DNA from: a bacterium
Lineage (GTDB): Bacteria > Patescibacteria > Microgenomatia > UBA1400 > UBA12108
Length of the DNA: 64,000 nt
NCBI GenBank assembly: GCA_021788365.1
Contig: JAJYKS010000001.1
Location: 124,001-188,000, forward strand
Reading direction: 5' to 3'
In this document: positions 42,148 to 50,742 of the stretch, piece after piece
Position numbering within the stretch: the stretch's first letter is position 1
Layout: the number at the start of each line of letters is the position of its first letter
Notes under the pieces: model-generated
The model's input: the letters and a program-made list of their open reading frames with translations, nothing else
Databases searched by the model: none
Told to the model about the DNA's origin: nothing
Position numbers and translations under genes: made by a program

Positions 42148-42210
42148 GTTTTTAGCCTTATCTATGTTTACAAGATGGCTGGCGCTCCTGAACTATGTGG
42201 GAACGTGGTA

Positions 42211-43002
42211 TCAGGTGGCGAGCGTATCTTGATAGTGAGACCACAATATGGGAGAGAACTGACTCATCGCCTCTTTTACTTCCGCATATTCTGTGTGATT
42301 ATTCTCTTCCTTCTCAATCCCATCGGACAGTACGTGACCCAGTACTCTGTCAGCATCCCCATCAGCAACAGTAACCGATTCTGCGACTATTGCTAGGAGT
42401 TGTGCCGGTGTCGCTGCCCGTGATATAGCCTCATCGAGGATATTGAGGGCTTTGTCATATCGCTCCCACGACCGCTCACCACCCCACGTTCGCTCGTCAT
42501 CTCCCCAACCGATCTCTTCAATGAGTGTTCGGGAGAGCGCATAGAGAACCAGACCCGAAAGTGAAGACATTTCATGCTCGTGTGACGCTGGAACCCTTCC
42601 TGGTTCGTAGTACCCCACGGGTTCATCCGACAAACGCGTCTTGGGAGTCGTCAAAGCAGCATATAGCTCATTTTTCCCAGCTGCTTTCACTTTCTCTAGC
42701 ACGTCTCCGGTCACAAAATCACACTCATCGTATCTGCGGCGGGTTATCGCGATACCGTGTGTCTCAATCTCTTCGACGGAGGGCTCTGGCTGTTCTTTAC
42801 CATCGTGTTCTTTCCACCATTTCAGCCATTCTTGCCCGTAATAAGCAACAACGCCATCTGGCTGGGGGCAAGCATGTCTCCAGGCTGAAATGTAGAGTCG
42901 CTCCTTTGGAGTAAACTCATCAATCCTAGGATCATCCCCAAGGAACGTGCTGCTCCCAAAATCTTTAGGTGTAAGGAATTCCTGTATGTCTGGTTTAGGC
43001 AT
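42211..43002 (-). CDS. Hypothetical soluble protein
   Basis: 263 residues, not recognised. Acidic, Trp/Tyr-containing N-terminal half (ISAWRHACPQPDGVVAYYGQ, EWLKWWKEHDG) and helical C-terminal half (ALNILDEAISRAATPAQLLA). Its base composition matches the left part of the window rather than its AT-rich neighbours. TATAAT (43014-43009, minus) ends 6 nt before the ATG, supporting this start. Confidence 0.6.
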   Translation of the reverse strand: MPKPDIQEFLTPKDFGSSTFLGDDPRIDEFTPKERLYISAWRHACPQPDGVVAYYGQEWLKWWKEHDGKEQPEPSVEEIETHGIAITRRRYDECDFVTGDVLEKVKAAGKNELYAALTTPKTRLSDEPVGYYEPGRVPASHEHEMSSLSGLVLYALSRTLIEEIGWGDDERTWGGERSWERYDKALNILDEAISRAATPAQLLAIVAESVTVADGDADRVLGHVLSDGIEKEENNHTEYAEVKEAMSQFSPILWSHYQDTLAT

Positions 43003-43008
43003 GAGTGT

Positions 43009-43014
43009 ATTATA
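43009..43014 (-). promoter_or_regulatory. -10 box of the 42.2 kb gene (leaderless)
   Basis: TATAAT on the minus strand, 6 nt before the ATG at 43002. Confidence 0.5.
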
Positions 43015-43040
43015 CCCTATAACGCAATCATTGCCTGGGA

Positions 43041-43060
43041 GGTTCGAATCCTTACCCGCC
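43041..43060 (+). other. tRNA 3'-end-like fragment (possible attachment site)
   Basis: GGTTCGAATCCTTACCCGCC reads as the end of a tRNA from T-loop (TTCGAAT) through the 3' acceptor strand. The 5' side does not continue as tRNA: T-stem pairing fails beyond GG and no matching GGCGGG acceptor lies 60-90 nt upstream. This is what remains when an element integrates into a tRNA gene. It lies at the border between a GC-richer gene and the AT-rich block starting at 43.2 kb. Confidence 0.4.
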
Positions 43061-43213
43061 TTACACTAGTTTGATCTAGTCACTCCAGAGGGGGACCAAG
43101 AGCTGCGGGGTACGGTCTAGCACCGTTTCGTCCGTATAGTCATTGTCTCACATCCAGGGTAAATGAGACAAATGGGACAGTACTTGACTACTTAATTGAT
43201 TAATATTAATGAT
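43061..43213. other. Non-coding gap with two inverted repeats
   Basis: No gene seen. ACTAG-N6-CTAGT at 43065-43080 and TGTCTCA-N13-TGAGACA at 43144-43170, followed by AATGGGACA. The second repeat has the look of an element end (TGTCCCATTTGTCTCA on the minus strand), but no transposase or integrase is present. Confidence 0.35.
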
Positions 43214-44386
43214 CTATTTTGATATATTAGATTGACGATCCTTCCTGAATAACAATCCATATAGATAAATTACCGGGAGTGAAAGTATTGTCAAAATAAC
43301 CAAAGCTTTGGGAGGACCCATGATATCAGCCATTCCACCCAAGAATATGCTCATAACGGTAAACCCGAGGCTACCACCAAGTGAATTAAGCGAACTCATG
43401 GTTGCTCTTTCATGATCGCTAAATTCTTTTTGCATAAGAGTTTTTTCCGATACTGACCCAACTCCATACAATAGTGATGGTGCAGCCAAGATTATTGGGG
43501 AAAGAACTGTCGGGAACCCGTAAGCGAATAGGCTTACTACTCTGCCAAAAATGCTATCGAATAAGAGTATTCTTATTTCTTTGAATTTTCGAATCAGCTT
43601 GCCACTAAAAAAGTAACTAAGAGATGCCCCAAAACTTGGTAAGGTTCTAGCTATACCAATTGCCCAAAGTGGCCAGACGATAGCGGTAAAAGCAGAAGAA
43701 AATTCCCATTTGATTTCATTTATGGAATACTCCCAGATAGAAGCTAAACTTAGAAGTCGAAGTTTCTCATTATGAATAAATAGTCTAAAAGCATTATCAA
43801 TATGAGCGTAGATATTGGAACTCGTGTGAGTGCGTGGGCGTGGATCAATAAATTGATAGCTAATATAAAGCGCCGCAATTCCTAAGATAACTGATATCCA
43901 CAACAAGTAGTGAAATGAGAAACTTGCAACAATTCCTCCAAGGATTGCTGATAATCCCATGGCGAGTTGTTCGGTTGAACTAACTTTACCCTGATATCCA
44001 TGGAACTCGCTTTCCAGATGATTATCGGCCAGAGTGTCATAGAGAAAGGCATCGTTGTTGCCACTGTATAGTGACCGGGATAGACCTTCGAAAATAGCGC
44101 CGATGACTAGCCACCAATATGAGGAGCCCACTGCATAAAATATTAAAGCTATAACACGTGACCAGGATCCAAGGATAATTGTGACTTTGCGACCAACACG
44201 ATCAGACCAGATACCAGTTGGTATTTCAAATAAGGCAGAGGTAAGCGTAGTAATACCGAAAATCGATGCCCCTAACGCAAAAGAACCAGAGACTCGTGAA
44301 AAATAGATGATAGCAAGAGGAGCAAAAAGACTAAATCCAGTAAGGAAGTTGAAAATTGAAAGTAAATGAACATTTTTCCGGTACAT
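43214..44386 (-). CDS. MFS transporter, candidate exporter of the cluster product
   Basis: 390 residues with twelve helices; motif A is GIWSDRVGRKVTIILG (about 57-72) and a repeat-like ALFEIPTG precedes it, typical of drug-exporter-type MFS proteins. It ends the biosynthetic cluster on the left, downstream of the Gfo/Idh gene but with its own -10 (TATACT at 44398-44393, minus, 6 nt before the ATG). Export of the cluster's product is the natural guess; import cannot be excluded. Confidence 0.85.
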   Translation of the reverse strand: MYRKNVHLLSIFNFLTGFSLFAPLAIIYFSRVSGSFALGASIFGITTLTSALFEIPTGIWSDRVGRKVTIILGSWSRVIALIFYAVGSSYWWLVIGAIFEGLSRSLYSGNNDAFLYDTLADNHLESEFHGYQGKVSSTEQLAMGLSAILGGIVASFSFHYLLWISVILGIAALYISYQFIDPRPRTHTSSNIYAHIDNAFRLFIHNEKLRLLSLASIWEYSINEIKWEFSSAFTAIVWPLWAIGIARTLPSFGASLSYFFSGKLIRKFKEIRILLFDSIFGRVVSLFAYGFPTVLSPIILAAPSLLYGVGSVSEKTLMQKEFSDHERATMSSLNSLGGSLGFTVMSIFLGGMADIMGPPKALVILTILSLPVIYLYGLLFRKDRQSNISK

Positions 44387-44392
44387 ATGAAA

Positions 44393-44398
44393 AGTATA
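44393..44398 (-). promoter_or_regulatory. -10 box of the cluster MFS gene (leaderless)
   Basis: TATACT on the minus strand, 6 nt before the ATG at 44386. Confidence 0.5.
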
Positions 44399-44428
44399 TA
44401 TGGATCAGTGCCTAGTTCGTCTAGGAAA

Positions 44429-45199
44429 CTAGAGCTGTATTTTATTGTTATTAAATTTCTCTAAGATCTTGATTTCGTTTGACCATATCTCATTTATATT
44501 TGGTCCTTTATATAGAATTTCTTGAACCATTTGCAGCATAGGATTATTCTGGTTCGACAAGTTGAGGTCCAATTTCAGGTTATCTCTTGTAATATATTTA
44601 TTCATTAAGTCACATCTGACAATTTCTCCTGTCGACATATATAGCAGTAGCTCTCGCTTAGGATCGCTTGAATATCCCACTTCTATGTCCCACGGAATAT
44701 TTTTCCCTGATACTAAGTAGAAATACAGATCCACTTCATGTATACCAAGGTCGAAAACTGGACCTTCTAAATTAGCTCTATTGGGTTGGAAGCCGAATCT
44801 ACTACTTCGTATTTTCGAAACGTGGGAAAGATCGACGTTCTTTTTGATAAATGAGACTACTGGATTATATCTTTCAAGGGTAGATTGGTATAGGATTTTC
44901 CCTCTCTCCTCAGCTAAGTTTTCAAGGTTGAGAGATTTATTAACCGATAGACATATAGGTTTTTCAACAAGTACATTGTAATCACTTTCTAATAAGGTTT
45001 TGGCAATGGAGAAATGTGTTTCTGATGGGGTAGAGACGATAACAAGATCAACTGCTGGATGCATTGAGACAAAGTCTTCTACTGATCTGAAATATGCTTT
45101 GTTAGCTATCGAAACAACGTCCACTATGTAATCAGCCGAAATGGCCTTATCATAGTATTTCCCCATTTTCCCATAACCAATAATGGCGAATTTGGACAT
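44429..45199 (-). CDS. Gfo/Idh/MocA-type NAD(P)-dependent oxidoreductase
   Basis: 256 residues. The N-terminal Rossmann fold starts FAIIGYGKMGKYYDKAI (GxGxMG, 6-12); the family's VLVEKPICLSV (EKP, about 95) supplies the catalytic Lys. The C-terminal domain is shortened compared with typical 330-380-residue members. The enzyme oxidises or reduces a sugar or cyclitol hydroxyl; beside a DegT aminotransferase this usually means formation of a keto sugar for transamination. Starts 1 nt after the glycosyltransferase stop. Confidence 0.85.
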   Translation of the reverse strand: MSKFAIIGYGKMGKYYDKAISADYIVDVVSIANKAYFRSVEDFVSMHPAVDLVIVSTPSETHFSIAKTLLESDYNVLVEKPICLSVNKSLNLENLAEERGKILYQSTLERYNPVVSFIKKNVDLSHVSKIRSSRFGFQPNRANLEGPVFDLGIHEVDLYFYLVSGKNIPWDIEVGYSSDPKRELLLYMSTGEIVRCDLMNKYITRDNLKLDLNLSNQNNPMLQMVQEILYKGPNINEIWSNEIKILEKFNNNKIQL

Positions 45200-45200
45200 A

Positions 45201-46262
45201 TTATTCTGCCTCCAAAAATGAAGTGAGTGTTGATGATGCTTTTTCCCAAGTGAGGTCTCTACTTAACTGGACATTATTTTTTCCCATGGATTCTCTATTT
45301 TCATAGGCCATTGCTATACCATTCCTCCACGAATCAATATTTTTATCAACCAGGGATCCGTTGATACCATCTTTTAATAACCACCCTATTCTTCCCTTCC
45401 CCATAACTATTGGTTTACCTACTGCTAGATATTCGCTAACAGCAATTGGACTACAGTCTACTGACACTGGGAACACTAAGACATCAGCAATGTTGGTGTA
45501 ATTGGGTACTTCCAGCAATGGCACTGCACCTGTCTTTATAACTTGAGGTAAATCTGGCAGACTAGCTAGTAGAGGTCCATCACCTACAATAAACAGGAGT
45601 TGGTTCTCGTCTATTGAAGAAATAATCAATCTAATATCTTCGTACCATTTACTTAATTTACCCGTATAAACTAAAATTTGCTTTTGTTCAAAGCTTATAT
45701 TGTATTTCTTGGCATATTTTAGCTTTAGTAATTTAATCTTTTCATCTGAATATTTGTAGAAAATATTTTCATCATATCCATTAGGAATAATTACTGTCTT
45801 ATTTGTTCTGAGACCTTCTCGTTTAAGTGCTTCAAGCATGGTTGGTGATTGTGTGATTACTTTTGTTGCTATCTTAATTATGGATTCAAAACCTTTTTTT
45901 AATAAGAAATATCTTTCATCTGCTCCAAATTCTGTTAAATACATTTCTTCGTACCAATCAATGCAATCAAAAACTATTGGGATCTTAATTGTTGGATTTA
46001 TCAGAAGTGCACTAAGTGGATTGTCTATCAAAATATAATCATATTGGTGTTTTTGTAGATGCTGATTTAATTTTTCCTGCTCTATCGATACGTCCGAAAT
46101 ATTGTTTAGTATCTTATGTCTTAAGAATTCGACCCTACACTTACCATCCAAGTGTTGAAGTAAAAATTGCTCCCTTTGTGGGAAGCCCTGAAAGTACCTT
46201 GGCGAAAAATGCTGAATACTTTGTGCGTATACCTTATCACCGACTTTTAGTATCCTTTTCAT
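45201..46262 (-). CDS. GT4-type glycosyltransferase
   Basis: 353 residues, GT-B fold. Signature regions: CIDWYEEMY, TKVITQSPTMLEALKREG, the donor-site strand ILVYTGKLSKWYED, LFIVGDGPLL and the C-terminal DCSPIAVSEYLAVGKPIVMG (E-x7-E-like). It would transfer a nucleotide-activated sugar to a small acceptor. The ATG at 46262 overlaps the DegT stop by 4 nt (ATGA), which favours it over the ATG 9 nt upstream. Confidence 0.88.
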   Translation of the reverse strand: MKRILKVGDKVYAQSIQHFSPRYFQGFPQREQFLLQHLDGKCRVEFLRHKILNNISDVSIEQEKLNQHLQKHQYDYILIDNPLSALLINPTIKIPIVFDCIDWYEEMYLTEFGADERYFLLKKGFESIIKIATKVITQSPTMLEALKREGLRTNKTVIIPNGYDENIFYKYSDEKIKLLKLKYAKKYNISFEQKQILVYTGKLSKWYEDIRLIISSIDENQLLFIVGDGPLLASLPDLPQVIKTGAVPLLEVPNYTNIADVLVFPVSVDCSPIAVSEYLAVGKPIVMGKGRIGWLLKDGINGSLVDKNIDSWRNGIAMAYENRESMGKNNVQLSRDLTWEKASSTLTSFLEAE

Positions 46263-47254
46263 GCAAACCATTCTTCAAGAGCATTTCTAATTTTTTTCAC
46301 TTCTCGGTCAGTTAGATTCCATCGATTAGGTACACTAACTATTCTAGACGTCCAATCTGTGTAATACTTCCTTTCGTTTATAGGAAGAATGTCGTCACCG
46401 TAATATACGAGTGTGGCAATCCCCTTCTTCTCCATATACTGCCTAAACTTGTCTCTTTTCTCTATCAGGAGATTAAACACGGAGTATATATGTCTATCTC
46501 CTTTATGTTCGGCCAAGAATGGCTGTATCGTAGGGATTACTTGAAGATATTCCCTGGAAATATCTCGTTGTATCTTAATCCTATCTTCATAGTGAGAGAG
46601 CTCGTGTAAAAGGAATTCTGCCTTAATTTCGTCCATTCTTAAATTTAAAGCGATGTTCTCTGTCATTTTTCCATCTTCTCGTCCGGATTGAATAAAGACT
46701 TTCATTTTTTGATACAACTCTTCGTCGTTCGTAACAATGGCTCCTCCATGACCGCATGTATGAAGCGACTTGGTAGGGTAGAAACTGTAACAACCCACCA
46801 CCCCGATAGTACCCACTTTCACCCCTTGAATCTCAGCGCCAAAAGCCTGACAAGCATCTTCTATTAACACGTTTTTGTCAATTTTGTTGACAAGCCGATT
46901 TGGTTGACCATACAAATGAACTAGAGTACTTACGGTTGATGGATCAATAGATATCTTTTGTTCGAGGATATTTTTGCGATATTTAATTTTGTAGCCTAGT
47001 AAACGTGCGGGTTGGTAAGTGGCAGGAAAAGTGTAAGGATCAACTATTAATCTTGAATACTTTTCTCTTAAGGCCCAATATGCTGCAAGTAGTGAAGATG
47101 TCCCGTTATTTGTAAGTAAGACATACTTCACATTTAGATATTCTTTGAGTTTTTCCTCCAGGTTTCTTATCATGATCCCATCAACCCAGTTGCCGGAATT
47201 GTACACTTGGCTCTTATAATCAGAATTTAGTAGGTATATCGGTATATTGTCCAT
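46259..47254 (-). CDS. DegT/DnrJ/EryC1/StrS-family PLP aminotransferase
   Basis: 331 residues. NNGTSSLLAAYWAL (phosphate-binding), EDACQAFGAEIQG (Asp133 for the PLP nitrogen) and FYPTKSLHTCGHGGAI (Lys162 for the Schiff base) are all intact. Such enzymes transaminate keto sugars or keto-cyclitols (as in aminoglycoside and nucleoside antibiotic pathways). Sits between the PIG-L deacetylase and the GT4 gene with 1-nt gap and 4-nt overlap, so it is in the same operon. Confidence 0.93.
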   Translation of the reverse strand: MDNIPIYLLNSDYKSQVYNSGNWVDGIMIRNLEEKLKEYLNVKYVLLTNNGTSSLLAAYWALREKYSRLIVDPYTFPATYQPARLLGYKIKYRKNILEQKISIDPSTVSTLVHLYGQPNRLVNKIDKNVLIEDACQAFGAEIQGVKVGTIGVVGCYSFYPTKSLHTCGHGGAIVTNDEELYQKMKVFIQSGREDGKMTENIALNLRMDEIKAEFLLHELSHYEDRIKIQRDISREYLQVIPTIQPFLAEHKGDRHIYSVFNLLIEKRDKFRQYMEKKGIATLVYYGDDILPINERKYYTDWTSRIVSVPNRWNLTDREVKKIRNALEEWFA

Positions 47255-47255
47255 A

Positions 47256-47981
47256 TCATTCTTCTAAAATAGTTGTGAGCAGCTTAGTTCCCGATGCAGA
47301 AATAGGTGTATATGAACTGACCTGGAAGGCCTCGCCGTAGGAAGCTCCCGCAGTATTGCCTCTCAACGCAAGGCAGCTTTTAATTTTAGACATTAGCCAG
47401 TCTTGGCTAGTTTTATGTTCATCTTTAACAGATGCATAACAACTGAAAGCAGCCAACTTATTCGCTACGTTCTCACTCGATATTGCAGATATAACTTGAG
47501 ATTCAAAAGGAGTTGTCATTTCTAGATCGACTTCTCCTTGTAGAATTACTGTTGCACTCCATTGAGTTTCCCCACCACATAGTTTGCAGCCACTTTGAAA
47601 GTTTGCTTCGGGAATTACTTCCCCTAGAGTACGATGGTCAATATGTTTATCTTTTATGTGATGCGTAATTATCAAATCTGGTTTGACCCTTCTAATTTCG
47701 CCCATAGTGGCCTGAATTAACCTCCCTTTATCTTTTTGTAGTTCCATATCCACAAAATCTAGAAAATTTACCTGAAATCCCAATAACTTACTACTAGCTT
47801 TCCCCTCTAATTTTGTTCGTAAAATTCGAACTTTTTGTTTTTCGGATGCAAAATAAGCTTGATCGTTGTTGGTAAAAAAGCTGACATGAACTTCATGATT
47901 TTTCTTAACCAGTTTATCAATCGTTCCTCCGCAAAGGATCGTTTCGTCATCTGGGTGCGCTAGTAATGCCAGGATTTTCAT
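47256..47981 (-). CDS. PIG-L/LmbE-family N-deacetylase
   Basis: 241 residues. Zn motif AHPDDE (8-13) at the N-terminus and the second ligand motif HIKDKHIDHRTLG. The family removes acetyl from GlcNAc-containing intermediates (mycothiol, bacillithiol, GPI and 2-deoxystreptamine antibiotics). A CKLCGG pair in the middle is an extra feature. It begins 9 nt after the queE stop. Confidence 0.9.
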   Translation of the reverse strand: MKILALLAHPDDETILCGGTIDKLVKKNHEVHVSFFTNNDQAYFASEKQKVRILRTKLEGKASSKLLGFQVNFLDFVDMELQKDKGRLIQATMGEIRRVKPDLIITHHIKDKHIDHRTLGEVIPEANFQSGCKLCGGETQWSATVILQGEVDLEMTTPFESQVISAISSENVANKLAAFSCYASVKDEHKTSQDWLMSKIKSCLALRGNTAGASYGEAFQVSSYTPISASGTKLLTTILEE

Positions 47982-47990
47982 TTTGGTCTT

Positions 47991-48710
47991 TTATACCTTT
48001 CTTTTAGCTCCCCAGATATCACAATGAAGTCTGCCAAGAAGACGATATCCTTTGACCTTTACTGTTTCCACTACTTTTTGAGCATTTTCAGATACCTCTA
48101 AAGATGTTTTCCCCTGAGGCATGATAATAATTTTGTCTATGTTAAGTTTGAGTGGCTTGATAAAATCATTTTCGATTTCATCTAAGTCATTAGTGTTGTT
48201 AACCACAAACTTAAAAATAGAATTTGCTTTATTAATCGCTCTTAAAACATTTTCATTTATTCTGGCTTGACGGAGATTCCCTGAATTCTCTAACTTGGGA
48301 GAACAATTAAACTGACAACGTTCAAGAAGGTATTCTGATGGCATGACTGTCCCGTTCGTTTCAATTTCTACTGTCCAATCTGGCATTAACTTAATTAACG
48401 TTTCAATACTACTTTTCTGTAACAATGGCTCTCCACCGGTAATTACAAGACGTTTCTCGACTTTTTTATTTGTACATGTCCATGCAGTAATTATTCTTTC
48501 TTTAGTTTCCTCAATACTCCATTTTTGCTTTTCATTCCAGAATTCTGGTAATTTGGCATCCCAGGCGTAGCGCGTATCACACCAAATACATTTCAAATTA
48601 CATACACACAACCGCAAGAAACATGCGGGCTTACCCATCGAGATTCCTTCACCCTGGATTGTATAGAAGACGCCGTCGCCTGATACATTAAAATAGTCGT
48701 TATTTAGCAT
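47991..48710 (-). CDS. queE: 7-carboxy-7-deazaguanine synthase (radical SAM)
   Basis: 239 residues. GEGISMGKPACFLRL and the cluster motif CNLKCIWC (C37, C41, C44) followed by DTRYAW are the QueE signature, as is VITGGEPLLQ. It converts 6-carboxy-tetrahydropterin to 7-carboxy-7-deazaguanine, third step to preQ0. Start overlaps queD's end by 11 nt. Operon: GT2-(short ORF)-folE-queD-queE-PIG-L-DegT-GT4-Gfo/Idh. Confidence 0.95.
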   Translation of the reverse strand: MLNNDYFNVSGDGVFYTIQGEGISMGKPACFLRLCVCNLKCIWCDTRYAWDAKLPEFWNEKQKWSIEETKERIITAWTCTNKKVEKRLVITGGEPLLQKSSIETLIKLMPDWTVEIETNGTVMPSEYLLERCQFNCSPKLENSGNLRQARINENVLRAINKANSIFKFVVNNTNDLDEIENDFIKPLKLNIDKIIIMPQGKTSLEVSENAQKVVETVKVKGYRLLGRLHCDIWGAKRKV

Positions 48711-49140
48711 AACTAGCCTTACTTGTGGGAGTTTCCCAGATAGTTACCTCTGATAACTTAAGACCTGTACCAAAATTATCTTTAAACTTTGCTGCTAGCT
48801 TTTTATATATCCAATACGCAATTCTTTCCGCAGTTGGGATAAAGGGTACCGATAGATTTTTTAAAAGCGGGTTGGTTTTAAAAAAGCTAGCCATTACTTG
48901 GTCTTTTTCCCAATACATGAACGAGTGATCGCAAATATTAATAATCTCTTCTTGGAGAATGGTTTTGATTTCACCAAAATCCATTACCATATCCTCACTA
49001 GATTCGTTTGATTTATTAATTAACGAACCTTCTAGGCAAATTTCTGCCCTATACCTATGGCCGTGAACATTTTTGCATTGTGATTTATGATTTGGGATGC
49101 GGTGGCCCATATCCCATTCGACTATTTTATATACCTTCAT
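48700..49140 (-). CDS. queD: 6-carboxy-5,6,7,8-tetrahydropterin synthase
   Basis: 146 residues starting MKVYKIVEWDMGHR. Zn ligands are H13, H26 and H28 (NVHGHRY), with catalytic Cys22 in QCKNVHGH; the later CDHSF and WETPTSKA motifs complete the family. It makes CPH4 from dihydroneopterin triphosphate. The ATG at 49140 overlaps folE by 14 nt. A longer frame to 49215 would overlap folE by 89 nt and is not needed. Confidence 0.94.
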   Translation of the reverse strand: MKVYKIVEWDMGHRIPNHKSQCKNVHGHRYRAEICLEGSLINKSNESSEDMVMDFGEIKTILQEEIINICDHSFMYWEKDQVMASFFKTNPLLKNLSVPFIPTAERIAYWIYKKLAAKFKDNFGTGLKLSEVTIWETPTSKASYAK

Positions 49141-49708
49141 GGCTTTTGGCCTCGCTTGACGTATCAACCTGATGCATAAATTGCATAACAAGGCTTTTGT
49201 CTTTATTAAATACACCCGTCTTTATCAAGGTTCTCATCTGACTAGATCCATTTTTTACGCCGCGCATGCTCATGCATAGATGCTTAGCTTTGCAATAAAC
49301 GATTACGCCTTTAGTTCTAAGGTTCTTTTGGATTGTTTCAGCTATTTGTTTGGTTAAACGCTCCTGTAACTGTAATCTGTGGGAAAATATCCCTACTAAT
49401 CTGGCAAACTTGGATAAACCTAGAACTTTTTTGTCTGGAATATAGCCGATATGAATCTTTCCATAAAATGGCAGCAGGTGATGTTCGCAGAGGCTATAAA
49501 AGTCTATATTTGAGACTACTACCATTCCGTCATAGTCGTCGCTTTTAAAACATTTGAAAATACTTTTAGGATCTAAGTTATAACCATCAAGTAGTTCGGC
49601 ATACATTTTAGCGACACGCCTGGGTGTTTCCAACAAACCCTCTCTATTAGGATTTTCACCTATTTCTGATAACAATTGCCTAGTAATATCCTCTATTCTT
49701 GCTGTCAT
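49127..49708 (-). CDS. folE: GTP cyclohydrolase I
   Basis: 193 residues. Zn and catalytic motifs: SLCEHHLLPF (C74, H76, H77), FSHRLQLQERLT, and KHLCMSMRGV (H143, C145). It converts GTP to dihydroneopterin triphosphate, first step of preQ0 and also of folate. Position directly ahead of queD and queE marks it as the pathway's dedicated copy. An AT-rich stretch with a TAGAAT-like box lies upstream. Confidence 0.96.
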   Translation of the reverse strand: MTARIEDITRQLLSEIGENPNREGLLETPRRVAKMYAELLDGYNLDPKSIFKCFKSDDYDGMVVVSNIDFYSLCEHHLLPFYGKIHIGYIPDKKVLGLSKFARLVGIFSHRLQLQERLTKQIAETIQKNLRTKGVIVYCKAKHLCMSMRGVKNGSSQMRTLIKTGVFNKDKSLVMQFMHQVDTSSEAKSHEGI

Positions 49709-49723
49709 ATTTAATAACTATTA

Positions 49724-49840
49724 TTACGACTGCATAATTCTACTATAGGTTTCCAGGCAGGTAAAGAGCGTCACCAGGGGTGGTTTCGGAGTAACATTTA
49801 TTAAATAAATTTCTCTATTTTGCAGATTTTTCATATTCAT
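49724..49840 (-). CDS. Candidate short ORF (38 codons) between GT2 and folE
   Basis: Peptide ending NVTPKPPLVTLFTCLETYSR plus IMQS. It starts within the last codons of the GT2 gene in another frame and stops 15 nt before folE. There is no clear ribosome-binding site. It could be a translationally coupled peptide, a leader, or chance; radical SAM-SPASM proteins nearby make a peptide substrate conceivable, but nothing else shows it. Confidence 0.2.
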   Translation of the reverse strand: MNMKNLQNREIYLINVTPKPPLVTLFTCLETYSRIMQS

Positions 49841-50687
49841 ATCCAGATAAGTAGAACATTCTCCAAAAAGCAATAAACAAAGCAGTATCCCATCCATATT
49901 TCTCCATAGCCGTTTGATAGTATTCTTTTGCACCCTCAGTAAAATAACCCGTCTGGATTTGATTCCATAGATCTGGGCATTTATTTCCCACTCTTTCGAT
50001 TTGTGCCTCACTTCTGCCGAATTGGAACGCCGTTCTTAATTCGTGCTTTAAATCTATGGGGTCATGGTAAATGACTGCCTCTTGGGACACAAAGATGGGT
50101 ACGCCGGCAGCCTTAATTTTTTGATCTAGATATCCATCATCACCAAATCTTACTTCGGGGTGGTATATATTACCCTCTTCTCCGATAACATCTATGAGCT
50201 CTCTCCGCTTTAACCCAAGTCCTGGTGAATATGATTTTGGTTCATAACGATTTTCGTGTGTCCTGGAATTGCTGATCAATTTACTAACCCTACTACCATC
50301 GTTAAGAAATATAACAGTTGGCTGAACTACCAAGTTACCCATCTTCAAGGATTGATTGATTATTGCGATGGCGCCAGGTGCAAAAACAGAGTCGCTGTCC
50401 ATGACAATAATATCGTTATGAGTTGATTCTTTGATCCCAGCTTCTGCAGCAATACTCCAATTTCCATACCTGTGAGGGGCGACTTTAATACCTCTTATTT
50501 CATCTATAAAATCAGCGTCGTCTGCTACACTTGCCACAACCTCAACGGGCACATCTATAGAATCCATACACCGGAGAAGTCCTTCTCTACTTCTTCCACA
50601 TCTAATGACAACAGAGAGATCAGTTTTTTGATTTAAACCATTTTCAAATTTCATATTGCTTACTTTAAGCCCTATATTTGTAGGCAT
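49815..50687 (-). CDS. GT2-type glycosyltransferase
   Basis: 290 residues. GT-A fold: TDLSVVIRCGRSREGLLRCM, ADDADFIDEIRG, DIIVMDSDSVFAPGA (DxD-like DSD) and GDDGYLDQKIKAAG (ED-like). Heads the leftward operon carrying the preQ0 genes. I start at ATG 50687, 6 nt after TATAGT (50699-50694, minus); an ATG at 50654, giving a more typical N-terminus, is an alternative if the TAAAAT in the inverted repeat is the -10. Confidence 0.82.
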   Translation of the reverse strand: MPTNIGLKVSNMKFENGLNQKTDLSVVIRCGRSREGLLRCMDSIDVPVEVVASVADDADFIDEIRGIKVAPHRYGNWSIAAEAGIKESTHNDIIVMDSDSVFAPGAIAIINQSLKMGNLVVQPTVIFLNDGSRVSKLISNSRTHENRYEPKSYSPGLGLKRRELIDVIGEEGNIYHPEVRFGDDGYLDQKIKAAGVPIFVSQEAVIYHDPIDLKHELRTAFQFGRSEAQIERVGNKCPDLWNQIQTGYFTEGAKEYYQTAMEKYGWDTALFIAFWRMFYLSGYEYEKSAK

Positions 50688-50735
50688 TTTACTACTATAA
50701 GTCATTCTAGTCAAAAAAAATATTAGTAGTAAAAT
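50686..50735. promoter_or_regulatory. Divergent promoter with 12-bp inverted repeat
   Basis: ATTTTACTACTA (50686-50697) and its exact complement TAGTAGTAAAAT (50724-50735), 26 nt apart, flank the divergent promoters of the two cluster arms. Each arm ends in TAAAAT on the strand transcribed outward; on the plus strand this is 7 nt before the ATG at 50743. Likely operator for joint control of both arms. Confidence 0.6.
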
Positions 50736-50742
50736 ATGCTCT

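Noticed and set aside
43000..43075. Complete tRNA gene
   Set aside because: Only the T-loop and 3' acceptor strand are present; no anticodon arm or matching 5' strand.
49709..49814. preQ1 or tetrahydrofolate riboswitch upstream of folE
   Set aside because: I could not fit any known consensus or stable pseudoknot; the stretch is partly coding for a short ORF in another frame.
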